Assembly (NCBI GenBank): GCA_027924645.1
Contig: BSBN01001807.1
Location: forward strand, 13,038,001-13,102,000
Direction: 5' to 3'
Origin: Cunninghamia lanceolata
Lineage: Eukaryota > Streptophyta > Pinopsida > Cupressales > Cupressaceae
Length of the DNA: 64,000 nucleotides
The translations under genes were made by a program, and so were the position numbers. This document shows positions 1-11,091 of the stretch, piece by piece. Positions within the stretch are counted from its first letter, which is position 1; each line of letters opens with the position of its first letter. The notes under the pieces are model-generated. The model searched no databases. It was not told the DNA's origin and saw only the letters and a program-made list of their open reading frames with translations.

Positions 1-1
1 T

Positions 2-193
2 CCCATGTATCATGCTCAGACTAAGCATGTTGATGTTCAATATCACTTTGTTTGAGAGTTGGTTGCAGATGGAGAATTTGAGCTGAAGAAGATAGACACT
101 CAAGAGAATGTTGCAGATTCATTGACTAAGCCTGTGAGCACAGAGAAGTTCGTATGGTGCAGAGAGGCCACGGGCCTTGTTTCTAGTGCCTGA
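2..193 (+). pseudogene. Ty1/copia polyprotein C-terminus (RNase H end)
   Basis: Read in one frame, this stretch gives the C-terminal end of a copia RNase H domain. Recognisable pieces are a TKHVDVQYHF-like segment, then GEFELKKIDTQENVADSLTKPV, a form of the conserved copia tail in which the RNase H finishes and the polyprotein stops shortly after an EKF..W motif. The frame ends at TGA 191-193. One internal TGA (after YHFV, where the family normally has Arg) breaks it, consistent with a CGA-to-TGA change. The rest of the element lies upstream of the window. It is followed by a polypurine tract and an LTR, as expected for the 3' end of an element. The family assignment is secure; activity is not expected. 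Confidence 0.85.
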
Positions 194-240
194 TTATTTT
201 TCATTTGATTTCCTATGGGTTGATTTACAATGTATAATGT

Positions 241-252
241 CAAGTGGGAGAA
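241..252 (+). other. Polypurine tract of copia element
   Basis: A purine-rich run (AAGTGGGAGAA) lies just before the TG that opens the LTR. It sits about 50 bases after the polyprotein stop, where plus-strand DNA priming occurs in copia elements. Confidence 0.6.
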
Positions 253-1150
253 TGATGCGATAAGGTGCCATTAACCTTGTAAATCCCATTATTGTATTAT
301 TCCATTTATTATTTGTAATTACCCATAAGGGATGTACAAGTTTCACCGACAGAAGTAAAAAATATTTACTATCCACGGTAATTATGGAGTTGCTGCATAG
401 TAAGTCCCAGAGTTACCGACGGTAGTTACGGGATGTCATTTACTATGGTAAATGGTAATTGGTCAAAGTGGGGTGCACATGTGGAGGAATAATCTATTTT
501 TAGTGTTATGACGCATGTCATAGATGCTGTAAGAGATTCTATGACAACTGTAAGTTGTGATAAGAGTTTATGACACTTATAATAGCATATGACACATCAT
601 AAGATGCTGTAAGTGGCTATTTTTGGTCCCAAGGTGTTCAAGCTTGCATGGACACATTTTTCCAAGTGTAGGATGCATGTATGACAATATTTATGACCAT
701 GTAAGAGCCTATTCTTGGCCATGGATGCCCAAGGTTGTTTTGTTGACTCTTGAAAAGTGTTATGGGCTTGTAAGAAGTCATTTAATGTCTTGGGGTTGTG
801 TAAATTCGATATAAACCATAACATAGTGGATGGGATGCATAATAATAGTTTACAGGTACCTAGGTTCTGTCGGAGTGAAGGTTTGAGGATAGAGGAAGTG
901 AATGTATTTGTAATCTCCTTTTGTGAAGATAATACAACTTAACCTCTTTTCTTGGTGGAGTTTTTTACCCGAAAGGGTTTTCTCCACGTTAAACACTTGT
1001 GTTGTGTGCTTCATTCTGCTTCTGGTAAATTTCTGTATTGTGGGTTTTATGTTTTGATTACAATCTCCATTGTTAATACACAGTTAAAGATTGTTGAAAT
1101 TTATCTCAAATTAGATTTCCATTGAAGTAGTGTTGCTTTCATTTCTAACA
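253..1150 (+). repeat. 3' LTR of copia element
   Basis: This runs from TG right after the polypurine tract to a CA near 1150. Inside are the paired GGTGGAG...CTCCACG arms around 952-989 and the T-rich end common to this plant copia LTR type. Its first 60 bases resemble the start of the LTR at 57375 (shared CCTT..A..TCCCA and TTATTATTT blocks), so the two elements are related. The 3' boundary is estimated from the CA and the change in sequence; no target duplication can be checked because the 5' end is outside the window. Confidence 0.6.
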
Positions 1151-1259
1151 TAAACAACTCACACCACACGACAAGACATAGAAACAACACACACCAAACC
1201 ACTAGACATAGCTAGATAGACACATGTGTCAGCCCTTGATCCTTGACTCCTCCTAATCT

Positions 1260-2030
1260 CCTTGACCATCTCCTACTACTCCCGAAGAACCACCACATCA
1301 TCTTGTAATCGCATAATGTTTAGTTTTCATTTCCACCAGCTCCGTGGCTTCATTCTTTTCTTCTGTATTTTCAATCTCCTTTAGGAGATGGGGGGCCCAA
1401 TCAGGGGCATGAACTCAGAGGAACCGAATCAATATAAAGACCTATCTGCATCTTGTGGCCAGGTGCTTGGGAAAGTTATGGGTGTGGTCTTTCAAAACTC
1501 TTTCAAGCTCTCCCATACAACCACACATCAATCCTGTTTGCAAGAAATTGAAAACATGCTCAACTGCCTATGAGGTCCGTAGCAAGGAAATAGGAAATAG
1601 ATCGCCAACCAATGCATCACCCTTGTAAAGGTCATAACCTCCCAGAGCTTGGTTCCACCTGTCAATGTTGTATAGGTAATTTGGTGCTAGCCTCGTCGCA
1701 ATAGCATGGACATAATGTCCATCTTGGACTATGTCCATGATATTAGATAGCATATGGGACACAATGTCTGACCAGTCAAGCATTCTATCTTCATGTCCTT
1801 GGATCCACTTTTACTTGCAAACATTCCTAATAGCAAACTATGCAAATGTACAGTCACATTCAAAGATTTGGCTCAAATCTATGATTTTACTACACCCTTT
1901 GATTTCGGGCTCCCAATGAAAGACTGGGAACAACAAGCATCTGTTGGTGCATACCAGCGCCATCCGTATTCCTGTAGACAAAATCTATCAAACAAGAGAA
2001 AATTGGAAGATGTTTGCTAAATCGAACAAA
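1260..2030 (-). pseudogene. Degenerate reading frame, unknown TE-like protein
   Basis: On the minus strand a protein-like sequence can be followed through several stops and frame changes. The best block is 1568-1783, containing MLDWSDIVSHMLSNI, then a HAIATRLAPNYLYNIDRW segment. It continues in fragments down to an acidic or charged tail near 1330. No family was recognised. The W....(L/I)DW...(I/V)S arrangement is loosely similar to FQPWMYSF...MIDWAGLIS in the protein at 16330-18168, so it may be a relict of a related plant transposon protein. That link is inference from a few residues. Confidence 0.3.
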
Positions 2031-2686
2031 GTGTCAAACAGTGAGTAACTACTAAATATTCTTATTTCTAATCATTTTTTTGTACCTAATCAAACAAACA
2101 ATGGATGTAATTTGTGGAATTCAACCATTAATGCTAAATGCTATCCCCACTCAAATGTGATTGTATGAGCCATTGTATCAATAATGAGATCAATGGTCAA
2201 TGTTCTTCTTACTAATAAACACCATCTAACCATGGAAATACAAGTAGAGAATTCTTAAGGGTATAGGTTATAAACTTGCCACCCATGGAAAGATACAAGG
2301 TTGGGTAAATGACTTATTACTAACAATTGATCTTCAACCTTAAGCCTCATAGCTTACAAATCCAAACCAACTCTACACTATACAACTTCCACAACTGATC
2401 CCTATGCACATTCTTAGATTTCAAGCATGATGCAACTTATGAGTGACATAATTCTCTTATAAGAACATGCTATATTCACTAGAACATTTATAATTTATCA
2501 TGACCTATCCCAATCAAAATAATGTATTATTGTCATTTAAACAATTGTATGTCAACATAGATACATTATTGGCAATATGATACATGATCAAGAACTTGTA
2601 CAAGAACATGAAAGGGGCCAAATCAAAGTGGATAACATATGTATCAAAATATGTGTGTGCATAGGTTACTAAGTAAGTGGACAGGA

Positions 2687-2689
<3 letters not shown>
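2031..2689. other. No gene seen
   Basis: AT-rich sequence without a reading frame longer than about 60 codons, splice pattern or repeat that I can support. Confidence 0.4.

Positions 2690-2773
<84 letters not shown>
2690..2773. repeat. (TA)n microsatellite, about 42 units
   Basis: An uninterrupted run of alternating A and T of 84 bases. Reading frames through it encode only Ile-Tyr repeats and are artefacts. Confidence 0.97.
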
Positions 2774-2776
<3 letters not shown>

Positions 2777-3491
2777 AACATATGGATGAGGGTAAGAGAT
2801 AAGGTTATGGGAATGTGTGTAGTGGGTAGGTAAGTGGCATAGGGCAAGGGACCCCTCTACACAAAATTACACCATTTGTCAATATGTTAATGTGTCAATG
2901 CACCTATCTCAAAATGGGCCCAAAACTAAATGGGAAATAGCATGAGTATGCAAATTTCACCATTACATAATTATAGAGACAAAAATTATAATGTTCATCA
3001 TGTTGCCAATATTCGTGATGTCCCTTCTTTTAAGCCTCATACTATTAAAATGCTTACCAAGTTACAAGAGCCTTTGGATTAGGATAATGTGTTTCAAAGT
3101 TTATGGAGCTCTAATTTGATTAGTTTTCCATCTATACATCCATTAGATTGAACTAGAGGGCTACTTAAGAACTGTAATGAGAGTTTATTTTGTAACTTTC
3201 ATAGAGTTGATGGGAGCAATTCTTCAGTTGATCTCCCTAATCATAATTTGAAAATTTATACAAATCCACTCCTTATCTAGGCTAACAATGTTGATGCACA
3301 TCATGAGCACAATCATTTTGTTATGGCACATGTAGATGTTTGGTAGAGATTGTATGGATGATTATTATGTTGATTCTCATACATTATGACATACATATAC
3401 TTTGGGGTATGGTACATCATAGAAATACACCTTCTTCTCATGCTTTGTAATTGATTACATTTTTTTGAGATGAGATCCTCTAGAATAACTA
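2774..3491. other. No gene seen
   Basis: AT-rich intergenic DNA between the microsatellite and the 55-bp tandem repeat. Short fragments look polyprotein-like but none can be assigned. Confidence 0.35.
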
Positions 3492-3656
3492 TAATATGAT
3501 CCATTATATGTACTCGGTCATGTTACTAGTTGTTCACCTAATTTTTTAATATGATCCATTATATGTACTTTACCATGTTACTAGTTGTTCACTTAATTGT
3601 TTAATATGATCCATTATATGTACTTGGCCAATTTACTATTTGTTCACCTAATTGTT
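3492..3656. repeat. Tandem repeat, 3 x 55 bp
   Basis: Units start at 3492, 3547 and 3602, each beginning TAATATGATCCATTATATG and ending near TTGTTCACCTAATTG. The copies differ at only a few positions, so the array is young or homogenised. It includes no reading frame. Confidence 0.92.
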
Positions 3657-5271
3657 TTCTCAGTGATCGTACATATCATTTTAATATATGCATTGAAGAG
3701 TTTTTGTATTTCATTAAAACTAACAATGGTATTTTGGTTGTTATTATATCTTTGGTAGTTCATGCTTTAAAAAAAACTTCTAATACTATATCATATCAGT
3801 TTATCATCAATAGATTTGAGATATTGCTTGGATAAACCTAATTTAGGTGAGTATATTAAAAACAAAGTGGTTAAGTTAATAGAATTTGATATAATCCATT
3901 AAACATACATAACACTTGTGTTGTAGATCATGGCAATGTTGTAGCAACCTTTTGTTAATAGCTATGACAGCTTTCGAAAGACAAAGGGGGACATAAGATG
4001 CAAAGAATTAGGCAGGGCAGAAAATCAACATCTTTGTTTCACCAAATGCAATGAACGAGTCTCTCACTTGAATAGTTCACATTTAACAGCTTATTCCTTG
4101 TCAAATATTATCAAGTGAAAGCTTGAAATGCCTTTGCATGTATTATGGCCTCCTCCATATATAAGGATTTATGGTTTGACAAGATTCTTGTCTTAGCCCT
4201 AATATTAGGAGGAGCTTCTTCATATTCTCTGCTATTCCCAGTACAACAACAATAAATGGAAAACAATAATAAATCCACTGCCATGAAAGCTCTCTAATTA
4301 CGTTGAGAGGTGTAACCTACAGTGGTAGCACGGGGTGAAATGGCGTGAGATGTTAAGAAAAATAAATTTTAAAAAAATTAAATAGCCGACATACTAAAAT
4401 AAATAATTTCATAAACATTAAAAAAATAATAGCTGACAAATGCAACATTAATAATTAAAACATATATAAAAGATAAATGTTTAAAGTCTCCAAAAAAACA
4501 ACAAAAAATAAAATCACTAATTACAGAAACCAGAAGCACAAAATAAAAATCAAGAAGAGGAGGCAAAATCAATAATCAAGGAAAATCATAGCATGATTTG
4601 TTGGAATAATGGTGTTAATTGTGTATGGATAAATCATTTCATATTGTTAGAATATTAAAAAATTCAAATTCATTGGTAAAATATTAAAAAAAAAATTGTG
4701 CATTTTGTTGTGTTTTTTTTGTAAACTTTAGTTATTAAAAGAGTTATTTATCAAAATTTTGTGTTGTATAATATGTAATTTAATTTAGCTAGGGTTTGAA
4801 ATTTTTTTCCGTATTTGGTTAGGGTTTTATTAACTAATCCTTTCATTTTTAATATAGATTAAGACTTTATTATTTTAAAAATATATATAAACAACTAACC
4901 CAAAGTATTTATTATGTAAAGAAACCTAATAAAATATAGTTATAAAATAAATTATTTATAAAATAACATTTTCCATCTTCAGGAAGGTTTGTAGATTTTA
5001 CATTAATCAAAACATATATACATATAGTGCTGAAAATCTTAAAAGGTAAAACCCTAATTTTTAAATATTATTTTAGGGCACTATATTAAAACCTAAAAAA
5101 ATATATTAGCATTAATCAAAACATATATACAACATAAATCAATCAAACATTACACTATAGTTTATATTTAAAAAAATATCTAAAATACGTCCAGAAATAT
5201 CCTTTTCAAGGCATCTATTTTTTAATCAATTTATCACAGGGGAATATGCGCCTCGAGAAGGATATCTCTAT
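3657..5271. other. AT-rich DNA, no gene seen
   Basis: Strongly AT-rich, especially 4330-5210, with many poly-A and poly-T runs. No reading frame, RNA gene or terminal-repeat structure could be supported. Confidence 0.4.
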
Positions 5272-5920
5272 GGGAAAGGGGCTAGTTGCCGCCATGTTTT
5301 TGTGCACTTGACCCCCCAGTTAAATTTTTAAAAAGAACCAATACATGTAAAATACCAACCTAATAAATTAACACAAATGCACCAATACATGTTCACAACT
5401 CCATGAATGGGGCGACATGTTGAAATGACACTTTTTCGACCCATGTGCACATAACGCATCCTAGAGTGAAATGTATAAGTGCCCACAAGCTCAAAGAATA
5501 GCTTTAAGCTCTTCGGTCACATACGGAGAAACCCAAATAAAATTGTCGAAATCCGATATGTCTAGCTATGAGCTTGACAAACGCAAGAGGTTATCGGCAC
5601 ATTGCTGTGCATGTATGGGGCGACATGTTGAAATGACACTTTTTCGACCCATGTGCACATAACATGTCCTCGAGTGAAATGTATAAGTGCCCACACGCTG
5701 AAAGAATAACTTTAAGCTCTTCGGGACATGTTGAAATGACACTTTTTAGACCCATATGCACATAACATGTCCCAGTATAAGTGCCCACAAGCTGAAAGAA
5801 TAGCTTTAAGCTCTTCGGTCGCATACGGAAAAACAAAAAAAAATTCGTCGAAATCTGATATGTCTAACTATGAGCTTGTCGTGGGCGAAGTTAGGGTGGG
5901 CGGCTAGTAGCCCCTTTCCC
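5272..5920. mobile_element. Small TIR element (MITE-like), 649 bp
   Basis: The ends are inverted repeats: GGGAAAGGGGCTAGTTGCCG at 5272 and, on the other strand from 5920, GGGAAAGGGGCTACTAGCCG. CTAT lies directly outside both ends (5268-5271 and 5921-5924), a likely 4-bp target duplication. The inside holds three diverged copies of a segment of about 107 bp (near 5408, 5617 and 5723) sharing ACATGTTGAAATGACACTTT and GCTTTAAGCTCTTCGG. No transposase is encoded, so it would be non-autonomous. The superfamily is not clear, because a 4-bp duplication does not match the commonest plant TIR families. Confidence 0.6.
5408..5829. repeat. Internal direct repeats of the TIR element
   Basis: Three copies of a unit that runs from GACATGTTGAAATGACAC to AGCTCTTCGG, at about 5408-5516, 5617-5722 and 5723-5829. 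The first is separated from the second by about 100 bp that reappears, diverged, after the third copy (GTCGAAATC.GATATGTCTA). Confidence 0.85.
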
Positions 5921-5924
5921 CTAT

Positions 5925-6982
5925 ATTTTTTAAATATAGATATGCTCGTTTCATATTGTCTCTCATTCGAAACTATTTTTTCCCGGCGCTCCATTCCTTC
6001 AAAGCACCGCCATGGAAGCCATCGTTAAAAGCTTTGATGCCCCATCGGCCTCTTTGCCGGGCATATTTTACACAAAATATCGATTCATGAGATAAACCCG
6101 GGTAAATCAAGGAGAAAACAGATTAAATCTCCCGCGCTTCTACATTTTCAAATTATTTCTATTATTTGTTTGGTTCCCCCCAGAAAAATTGATTCAAATG
6201 TTTCTAAAAATAATTTGGAAAAATCTAATCGTACAGCAGTTGAGTAGGGTGAAAATGGTAGAGTTAATCTCTAGATGAACGGGCAGTTAACATATGGAGA
6301 TCTGAAAGTTATGGTTATGGCGATGTCTATGGGTATGGTGCATCGTGAATGCTGGATATATGCTGCCATATCCATTGCGTTTTGCTTGCTTTCTTAAATT
6401 TTCTTTTCTTATTTTTTGGTTCTTTCTTTTTAAGGGTTTGCAGTTGATCGTTACATTCCAAGCAGACAATCGGGGGAAATTCATAACAAAATTTACACTC
6501 TTGCAAAGAGGTTTGGTTTCAAAAGAATTTCTTGTGTTTAATGGCTTTTGCCCTGTATTTATATAGCTGGAACAACATTGAAAAACGTCGTAATAGTTCA
6601 GATGTAAGGATTATGCAATGTTTTTCCTATGCTCGATGATTTAATGACGATAAGAGCAGCAGCGAAACCGCTTGGAGGGTGGTTTTGGATGATCTTTTTA
6701 GGTTGGTTTTCGGGTTTACGAAACCGCTTTGGTACCGGAAACAGGCCCTTGTTCTCTAGCTCTAATTTCAAAAGGTGTATGGTTTTATTAGATTCAGCTT
6801 GTACACCTAGAAATTCCTCTTGTTTTAGCTTACCATTATCGAAACGGATTTTTTCTGGATTGGATTTACGGTACACGAAAACCTTTGAAAATAGGTTTCT
6901 GCGCAGTAGTTTGTTTCATCGAGGGTTTGAAACTTGAGGGAGAAGGAAAAGATTGGAATAAACAATAACCATCTGTTTTGTT
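5925..6982. other. Upstream region of the ZFWD remnant
   Basis: Less AT-rich than its surroundings. It has several short open frames on both strands, none with a recognisable domain. It may hold old promoter and leader sequence of the ZFWD gene, but no TATA box or initiator can be assigned. Confidence 0.3.
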
Positions 6983-7310
6983 GACAGGCTCAGGCTTTAG
7001 TTTGGGCATTGAATTTGCATAATTTGCTTCTGGGTGTTTAAAATTTCGAGTTTTTCACCTCGACTTTTTTGGGGGTTACGGCATTAGGATTTTTAGGTGT
7101 TAACTGTAAGCCATGGACTTGGAAACTTATGACAGACCGGCTCAGGAAAAATAATAGTTAGTTTGGTGGACAGGCTCAGGCTGTGGTTGAGGCATTCTAT
7201 TCGGCTAATCCGTTTCTGGGTGCTCTAAACTTTTGAGGATCGCTCTAGGGTTTCAGTATTAGGGTTTCATTAGAAGCCATGGACTTGGAAACCTCAGACA
7301 GACCGGCAGG
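6983..7310 (+). repeat. Diverged tandem duplication of the ZFWD start region
   Basis: Two copies of a leader-plus-start-codon segment: GACAGGCTCAGGCT at 6983 and 7169, and CCATGGACTTGGAAAC at 7111 and 7277. The offset varies from 166 to 186 bases, so small indels have accumulated. The first copy would encode MDLETYDRPAQEK followed by TAA. The second leads into the longer remnant. Confidence 0.8.
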
Positions 7311-9056
7311 GAACAAAAGAACATTCAACCGCTTGACCTACGCAAATATGCATGTTTTTATCAAGAAGGTAGGTGCAACAGAGAACCTTGCAATTTTCTC
7401 CACGTTGGGGAGCCTGAACTTAAAAAGAAACTGGAGCAAACAATGGCTTTACTCCAAAGCGATCATTTCATCTTCAAGAAGATGCACAAGCAGCAGGGCC
7501 TTCTGGAGGACAGAGAAGGAATGGTTCTGCCAAATGGGGCAGAGGAGGACTAGATGCTAGAATTATGACAGATGAGCGGCAGCTGAAGGTTCGTGATAGA
7601 GTATGCAATAATTGGATTTCTGGTAATTGCAGGCATGGTGAGGACTGCAAGTTTTTGCATTCCTTTGTTGTTGGACGAGATGTCACCTTTTTGACCCTGT
7701 TGGCCGGTCATGAAAAGATTTGTTAATGTGCATCGGGGAGAACAATTTTGGCTGATTTGATTTCTTTGCCATGGAGCTTGATTGCTAATAGTTTGGATAC
7801 TTGCTTATGGCAGGCTGTTAGAGGGATTGTTTTGCCTTCTAATTCAGACAAACTGTATTCTGAAGGCCAGGATGGAACAGTAAGAGTTTGGGACTGCCAA
7901 ACGGGTAAGGGTATTTTGAACTCCTAGTTGAACTCTCTGATGCATTAATAAAAGTTGGGAAATCAAATATTTGCTAGCTGTCTTTTCCCCAAATAAATCG
8001 TACCACTCATCTTTACCAGTACTCTTAGTCTTTTTAGAACACATGGATCAATGTTAGACCTGGAAGTCATATCCTATTCTGTCAATCTTTCATACACACG
8101 CTCTTGGTCAATTTTAACACATGTAGTGTGTACCATCAATCCTATTAGTCATCATAGGCTTAAAGCCATCATTGAGGGGTTCTATTCTGTCAAAATTACC
8201 TGGAACTTGCACCTTGTTGCCTGCATGAATGTGACTGCTGCTTTAACACAGGGGGCATGCTCAGCAGGGCTTTGTCCAATATCATAATCATGGAAATTGC
8301 TGTCTTGACGCTAGACCACTGGAAAGTATTTACTATATGTTCATATCATCTATAGGGTACATATTGCCGAATTTGCAATTTCAAATATTTCATACTGTGT
8401 GTTTCTCTTGCATGTAACAGTGTAGCAATGTTATCAAGTTTGGTGTTGAGGTTGGACGCCTACTTGGTGAAGGTTCCTGGCTTTTTGTTGGCCTTCCAAA
8501 TTCTGTTGAGGTAATTGAAGTGGATCAGTTTAAACTTTGATTTGGATTCATGTCATTTTATTTATCATGAAATACAATCTTTATTCATGTAGCATTCTTT
8601 ATACACGGGAAAAATGTGGCTACAGGCTTGGAATATTTTGACCTCTACAGAGTTGAGTTTGGATTGCCCTGGTGGTCAAGTGAATGCACTTGTTGTTGGC
8701 AATGGCATACTTCAGGCAGGAGTACAAGTATGTATCTTGGTGCAATTAGAGTATTTTATTAATAATCATAGCATTAATAGTTCATTGTGTCTATAAAACA
8801 TAATTTTTTTATAGGCATTGCTCTAGAAAGTTGCTAGTTGTGATAGTTGATCTTAGAGTATAAGTTTTTATGGTCTGCAATTTTTATAGCTTCTTGTTTG
8901 ATTACACAGGACGGCAATATTTTGGCATGGAAATTTAGTCCTGCATCTAATTCCTTTGAGCCTGCAGCTTCACTTGTTGGCCATACAAAACCTGTGGTCA
9001 CATTAGTTTCAGGAGCAGAAAGACTTTACTCGGGTTCTATGGATGAGACAATCAGA
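7279..9056 (+). pseudogene. ZFWD-type CCCH zinc finger/WD40 protein, decayed and truncated
   Basis: Start MDLETSDRPAGNKRTF at 7279. A first CCCH finger (C-x6-C-x4-C-x3-H, ending PCNFLH) lies at 7353-7403 in another frame. A Gly-rich linker and second finger (C-x7-C-x5-C-x3-H, ending CKFLH) lie at 7604-7660 in a third. WD40 blocks follow on separate exons: 7814-7904 (DGTVRVWDC), 8421-8510 (GEGSWLFVGLPNSVE), 8626-8727 (AWNILTSTELSL) and 8910-9056 (DGNILAWKFSP to LYSGSMDETIR). This order is that of plant ZFWD proteins, predicted RNA-binding or scaffold proteins. Two frameshifts, an AT in place of GT at the first donor (7718) and an off-phase third exon argue for a pseudogene. The last four WD repeats expected of the family are not found downstream. 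Confidence 0.85.
7718..7813 (+). other. Intron 1 of ZFWD remnant with lost donor
   Basis: The preceding coding sequence ends GGTCATGAAAAG and the intron begins ATTTGTTAATG. The acceptor TATGGCAG is normal, and the two exons join in phase (GHEK then AVRGI). A G-to-A change at the first donor base explains the sequence; it does not match the U12-type ATATCC donor. Confidence 0.6.
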
Positions 9057-10057
9057 GTAAATTTCTTTGTTTTTCTTTTGCTTCTCAAAAGTTTTATCTG
9101 TTTATGGCTAGTGTAAATGTTGTCTTAAATGGACTGAATTATGTCTAATAATCAACATTTTGCATAATTTCAGAGTATTTATTTGTTTTAGAAATGCTGT
9201 ACTGTGGTTCTAAAGCACTATTTACTGTCCATTACAGTCTTAACTGTATCTTTAATGTGCTTGGATGATATGTTTGTTTTAGTTGCAAGACATATTTGTG
9301 TTAATAGAAAAAATTACAGGCATCTTGCTAAGAGGGCTGTAGGATGGAATGCCTTAGTAATTAAAGCTTTTATCACATTTCAGGAAAGGGAGAGTGGAGA
9401 TGTGCCACTGCCCATAGAAAAGGCATTTCTAACTTTGAAGTTATCATTGTTGCAGTTCATAAACACATTAAGTATAGCTGATGCAGAAGATTATACTTAA
9501 TACATTTACAGAGTTAAATCATATAGCCCTAAGCCCACTGGAGGAGTAGAGACAATCATTTTGGTTCTTTATTCCAAACATGAATAGGAAACACAAGAAC
9601 ATAATAATATGCATTTTTTAAAACCAATATTACTTTGTTCTTCATTTTCTTGTTCCTACCTGTATTGTGGACAGAGGTAAAAAGGAACAGAGGCAGATTG
9701 TTTTGATCTTTAATGAGAAAATACTTTGAAGTGGCTGTGGTCTCTGTTGCCGTACCTAGTTATGCCCCTAAGAATAAATGTTTTAACTTTTTATGGAGCT
9801 TCATAAGCAGTTATAATTACCAGGGTTTGTAGGTGTCAATACATATATAAATGCAAATGCATGTTTAGAACTTGGATTTATAGTGTGTGATTGCAATACA
9901 TCACCAATCTAAAAGAAAATAAATAATGGATTTAAAAACAGGGAAAAGAAATTGAGGAAGGTTGTAGTCAAGGCCTGTATTAATCTCCCAATAAATTGAG
10001 TTTGACAAAATCTAGGTGCTTTGGTTTTAGAATCTTGATGACATCTGTAATAGCTCT
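9057..10057. other. No gene seen (old intron or intergenic)
   Basis: Follows a normal donor (GTAAAT at 9057). It would be the intron leading to the missing WD exons, but no further exon is recognisable. Confidence 0.4.
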
Positions 10058-10372
10058 TGTTAGGAATTAGTGTTCACATGGTTGTATGTTTAATGGAGTC
10101 ATGTACGTTAATATTAAGTTGTTAAGAAACAACTTAATATTATATATAGTGAGAGTTTGTATTAGAGAGTTGTTTTAACAACTCATATAATTAGGAGTTT
10201 GTTTATTAGTCCCTTAATTATCTATCGAAGGGAGTGGTTATAGGAGGTTTCCTATAATATAGGATATACAAGTCATATATATGTAATTTGTATTGAACGA
10301 AATATAGAGAAGCACGATATTATTTGTGTATGAAAATTTTCAGGCTTCTTTTTGGCTCTGTCCAAATTCTCA
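10058..10372 (+). repeat. copia-type LTR, 315 bp
   Basis: Begins TGTTAGGAATTAG and ends AAATTCTCA. It is followed after two bases by TGGTATTAGAG, a near-match to the initiator-Met tRNA primer site (TGGTATCAGAGC) used by copia elements. It contains a perfect 15-bp hairpin at 10109-10142 and a second short one (GAGTTGTT..AACAACTC) near 10166. Only about 200 bp of internal sequence follows before unrelated repeat DNA, so the element is a fragment. Confidence 0.75.
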
Positions 10373-10374
10373 AT

Positions 10375-10388
10375 ATGGTATTAGAGTT
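10375..10388 (+). other. Primer-binding site of copia fragment
   Basis: TGGTATTAGAGTTG two bases after the LTR end. One mismatch to the canonical TGGTATCAGAG core. Confidence 0.65.
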
Positions 10389-10580
10389 GTGTGGACAGTT
10401 GGGTTCATATCAGAGCACGGTTGGATGTGGGAGACATACCAACCGAGCAGGATATCAGAGCAGATGAGTTGGAGCGGGTAGGCCCACGAATCTAGAAAGT
10501 CGGGAGAAGGACATCTCGCAGGTCTGTGGTGTGGAGAGCAAGGCCCTCACTAGGAGGCTGAATTTTAGATTGTGTCAATT

Positions 10581-11091
10581 TATTAGTTGCCCCATCTTCA
10601 TCTACAGAGGGACGCGTCAAGTATCTAGGCCACTAGCATAAGATTTACATCATCCAGATTTGCTGAAGAATACACAAACTAACCATGTGGGAGTCACATT
10701 GTTAATGTACAAGGACGTGGCATTTTGTGGTATGTTTGGATGAATTGTGAGTGGAAAATTGCAAATAATTCTTTCAAACAAATCTAGATTGTAATCCTTG
10801 GACTCATTGGAAAACAATTATATGCTTGCACTATTCTATTTGCAGACTGAGCATATTGTAAACACTGATACATCACAAAATGCTGTAATGAAATGAATTT
10901 GGGATTCTTATGCTACTAGCACCATTGTTTCCTGTTTGTATCTTTCATGTTGTATTGTCAATATTGATATCAGTTTGTCATCTATTCCAATAGTTGCTAG
11001 AGTTATTTTTTATGAGCTATGGGTAAACCAAAACACACCAGATTTCCCAATATTAACTATAATTGGGATATCACACTGCTACCAGAGCCAT
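10581..11091 (+). repeat. 0.5-kb direct repeat, copy 1
   Basis: Starts TATTAGTTGCCCCATC and ends TAACTATAATTGGGA. It matches 21075-21568 along its whole length with scattered changes and small indels. Shared landmarks are AGAGGGACGCGTC, GATTGTAATCCTTGG and CATCTATTCCA. The two copies could be LTRs of an old element or two copies of one dispersed repeat. Confidence 0.8.

Noticed and set aside
2514..2847. Ile-Tyr repeat proteins
   Set aside because: Translations of the TA microsatellite.
7279..7560. Free-standing 93-residue protein
   Set aside because: The frame leaves the conserved CCCH coding sequence after about 20 codons; it is a frameshift product of the ZFWD remnant.
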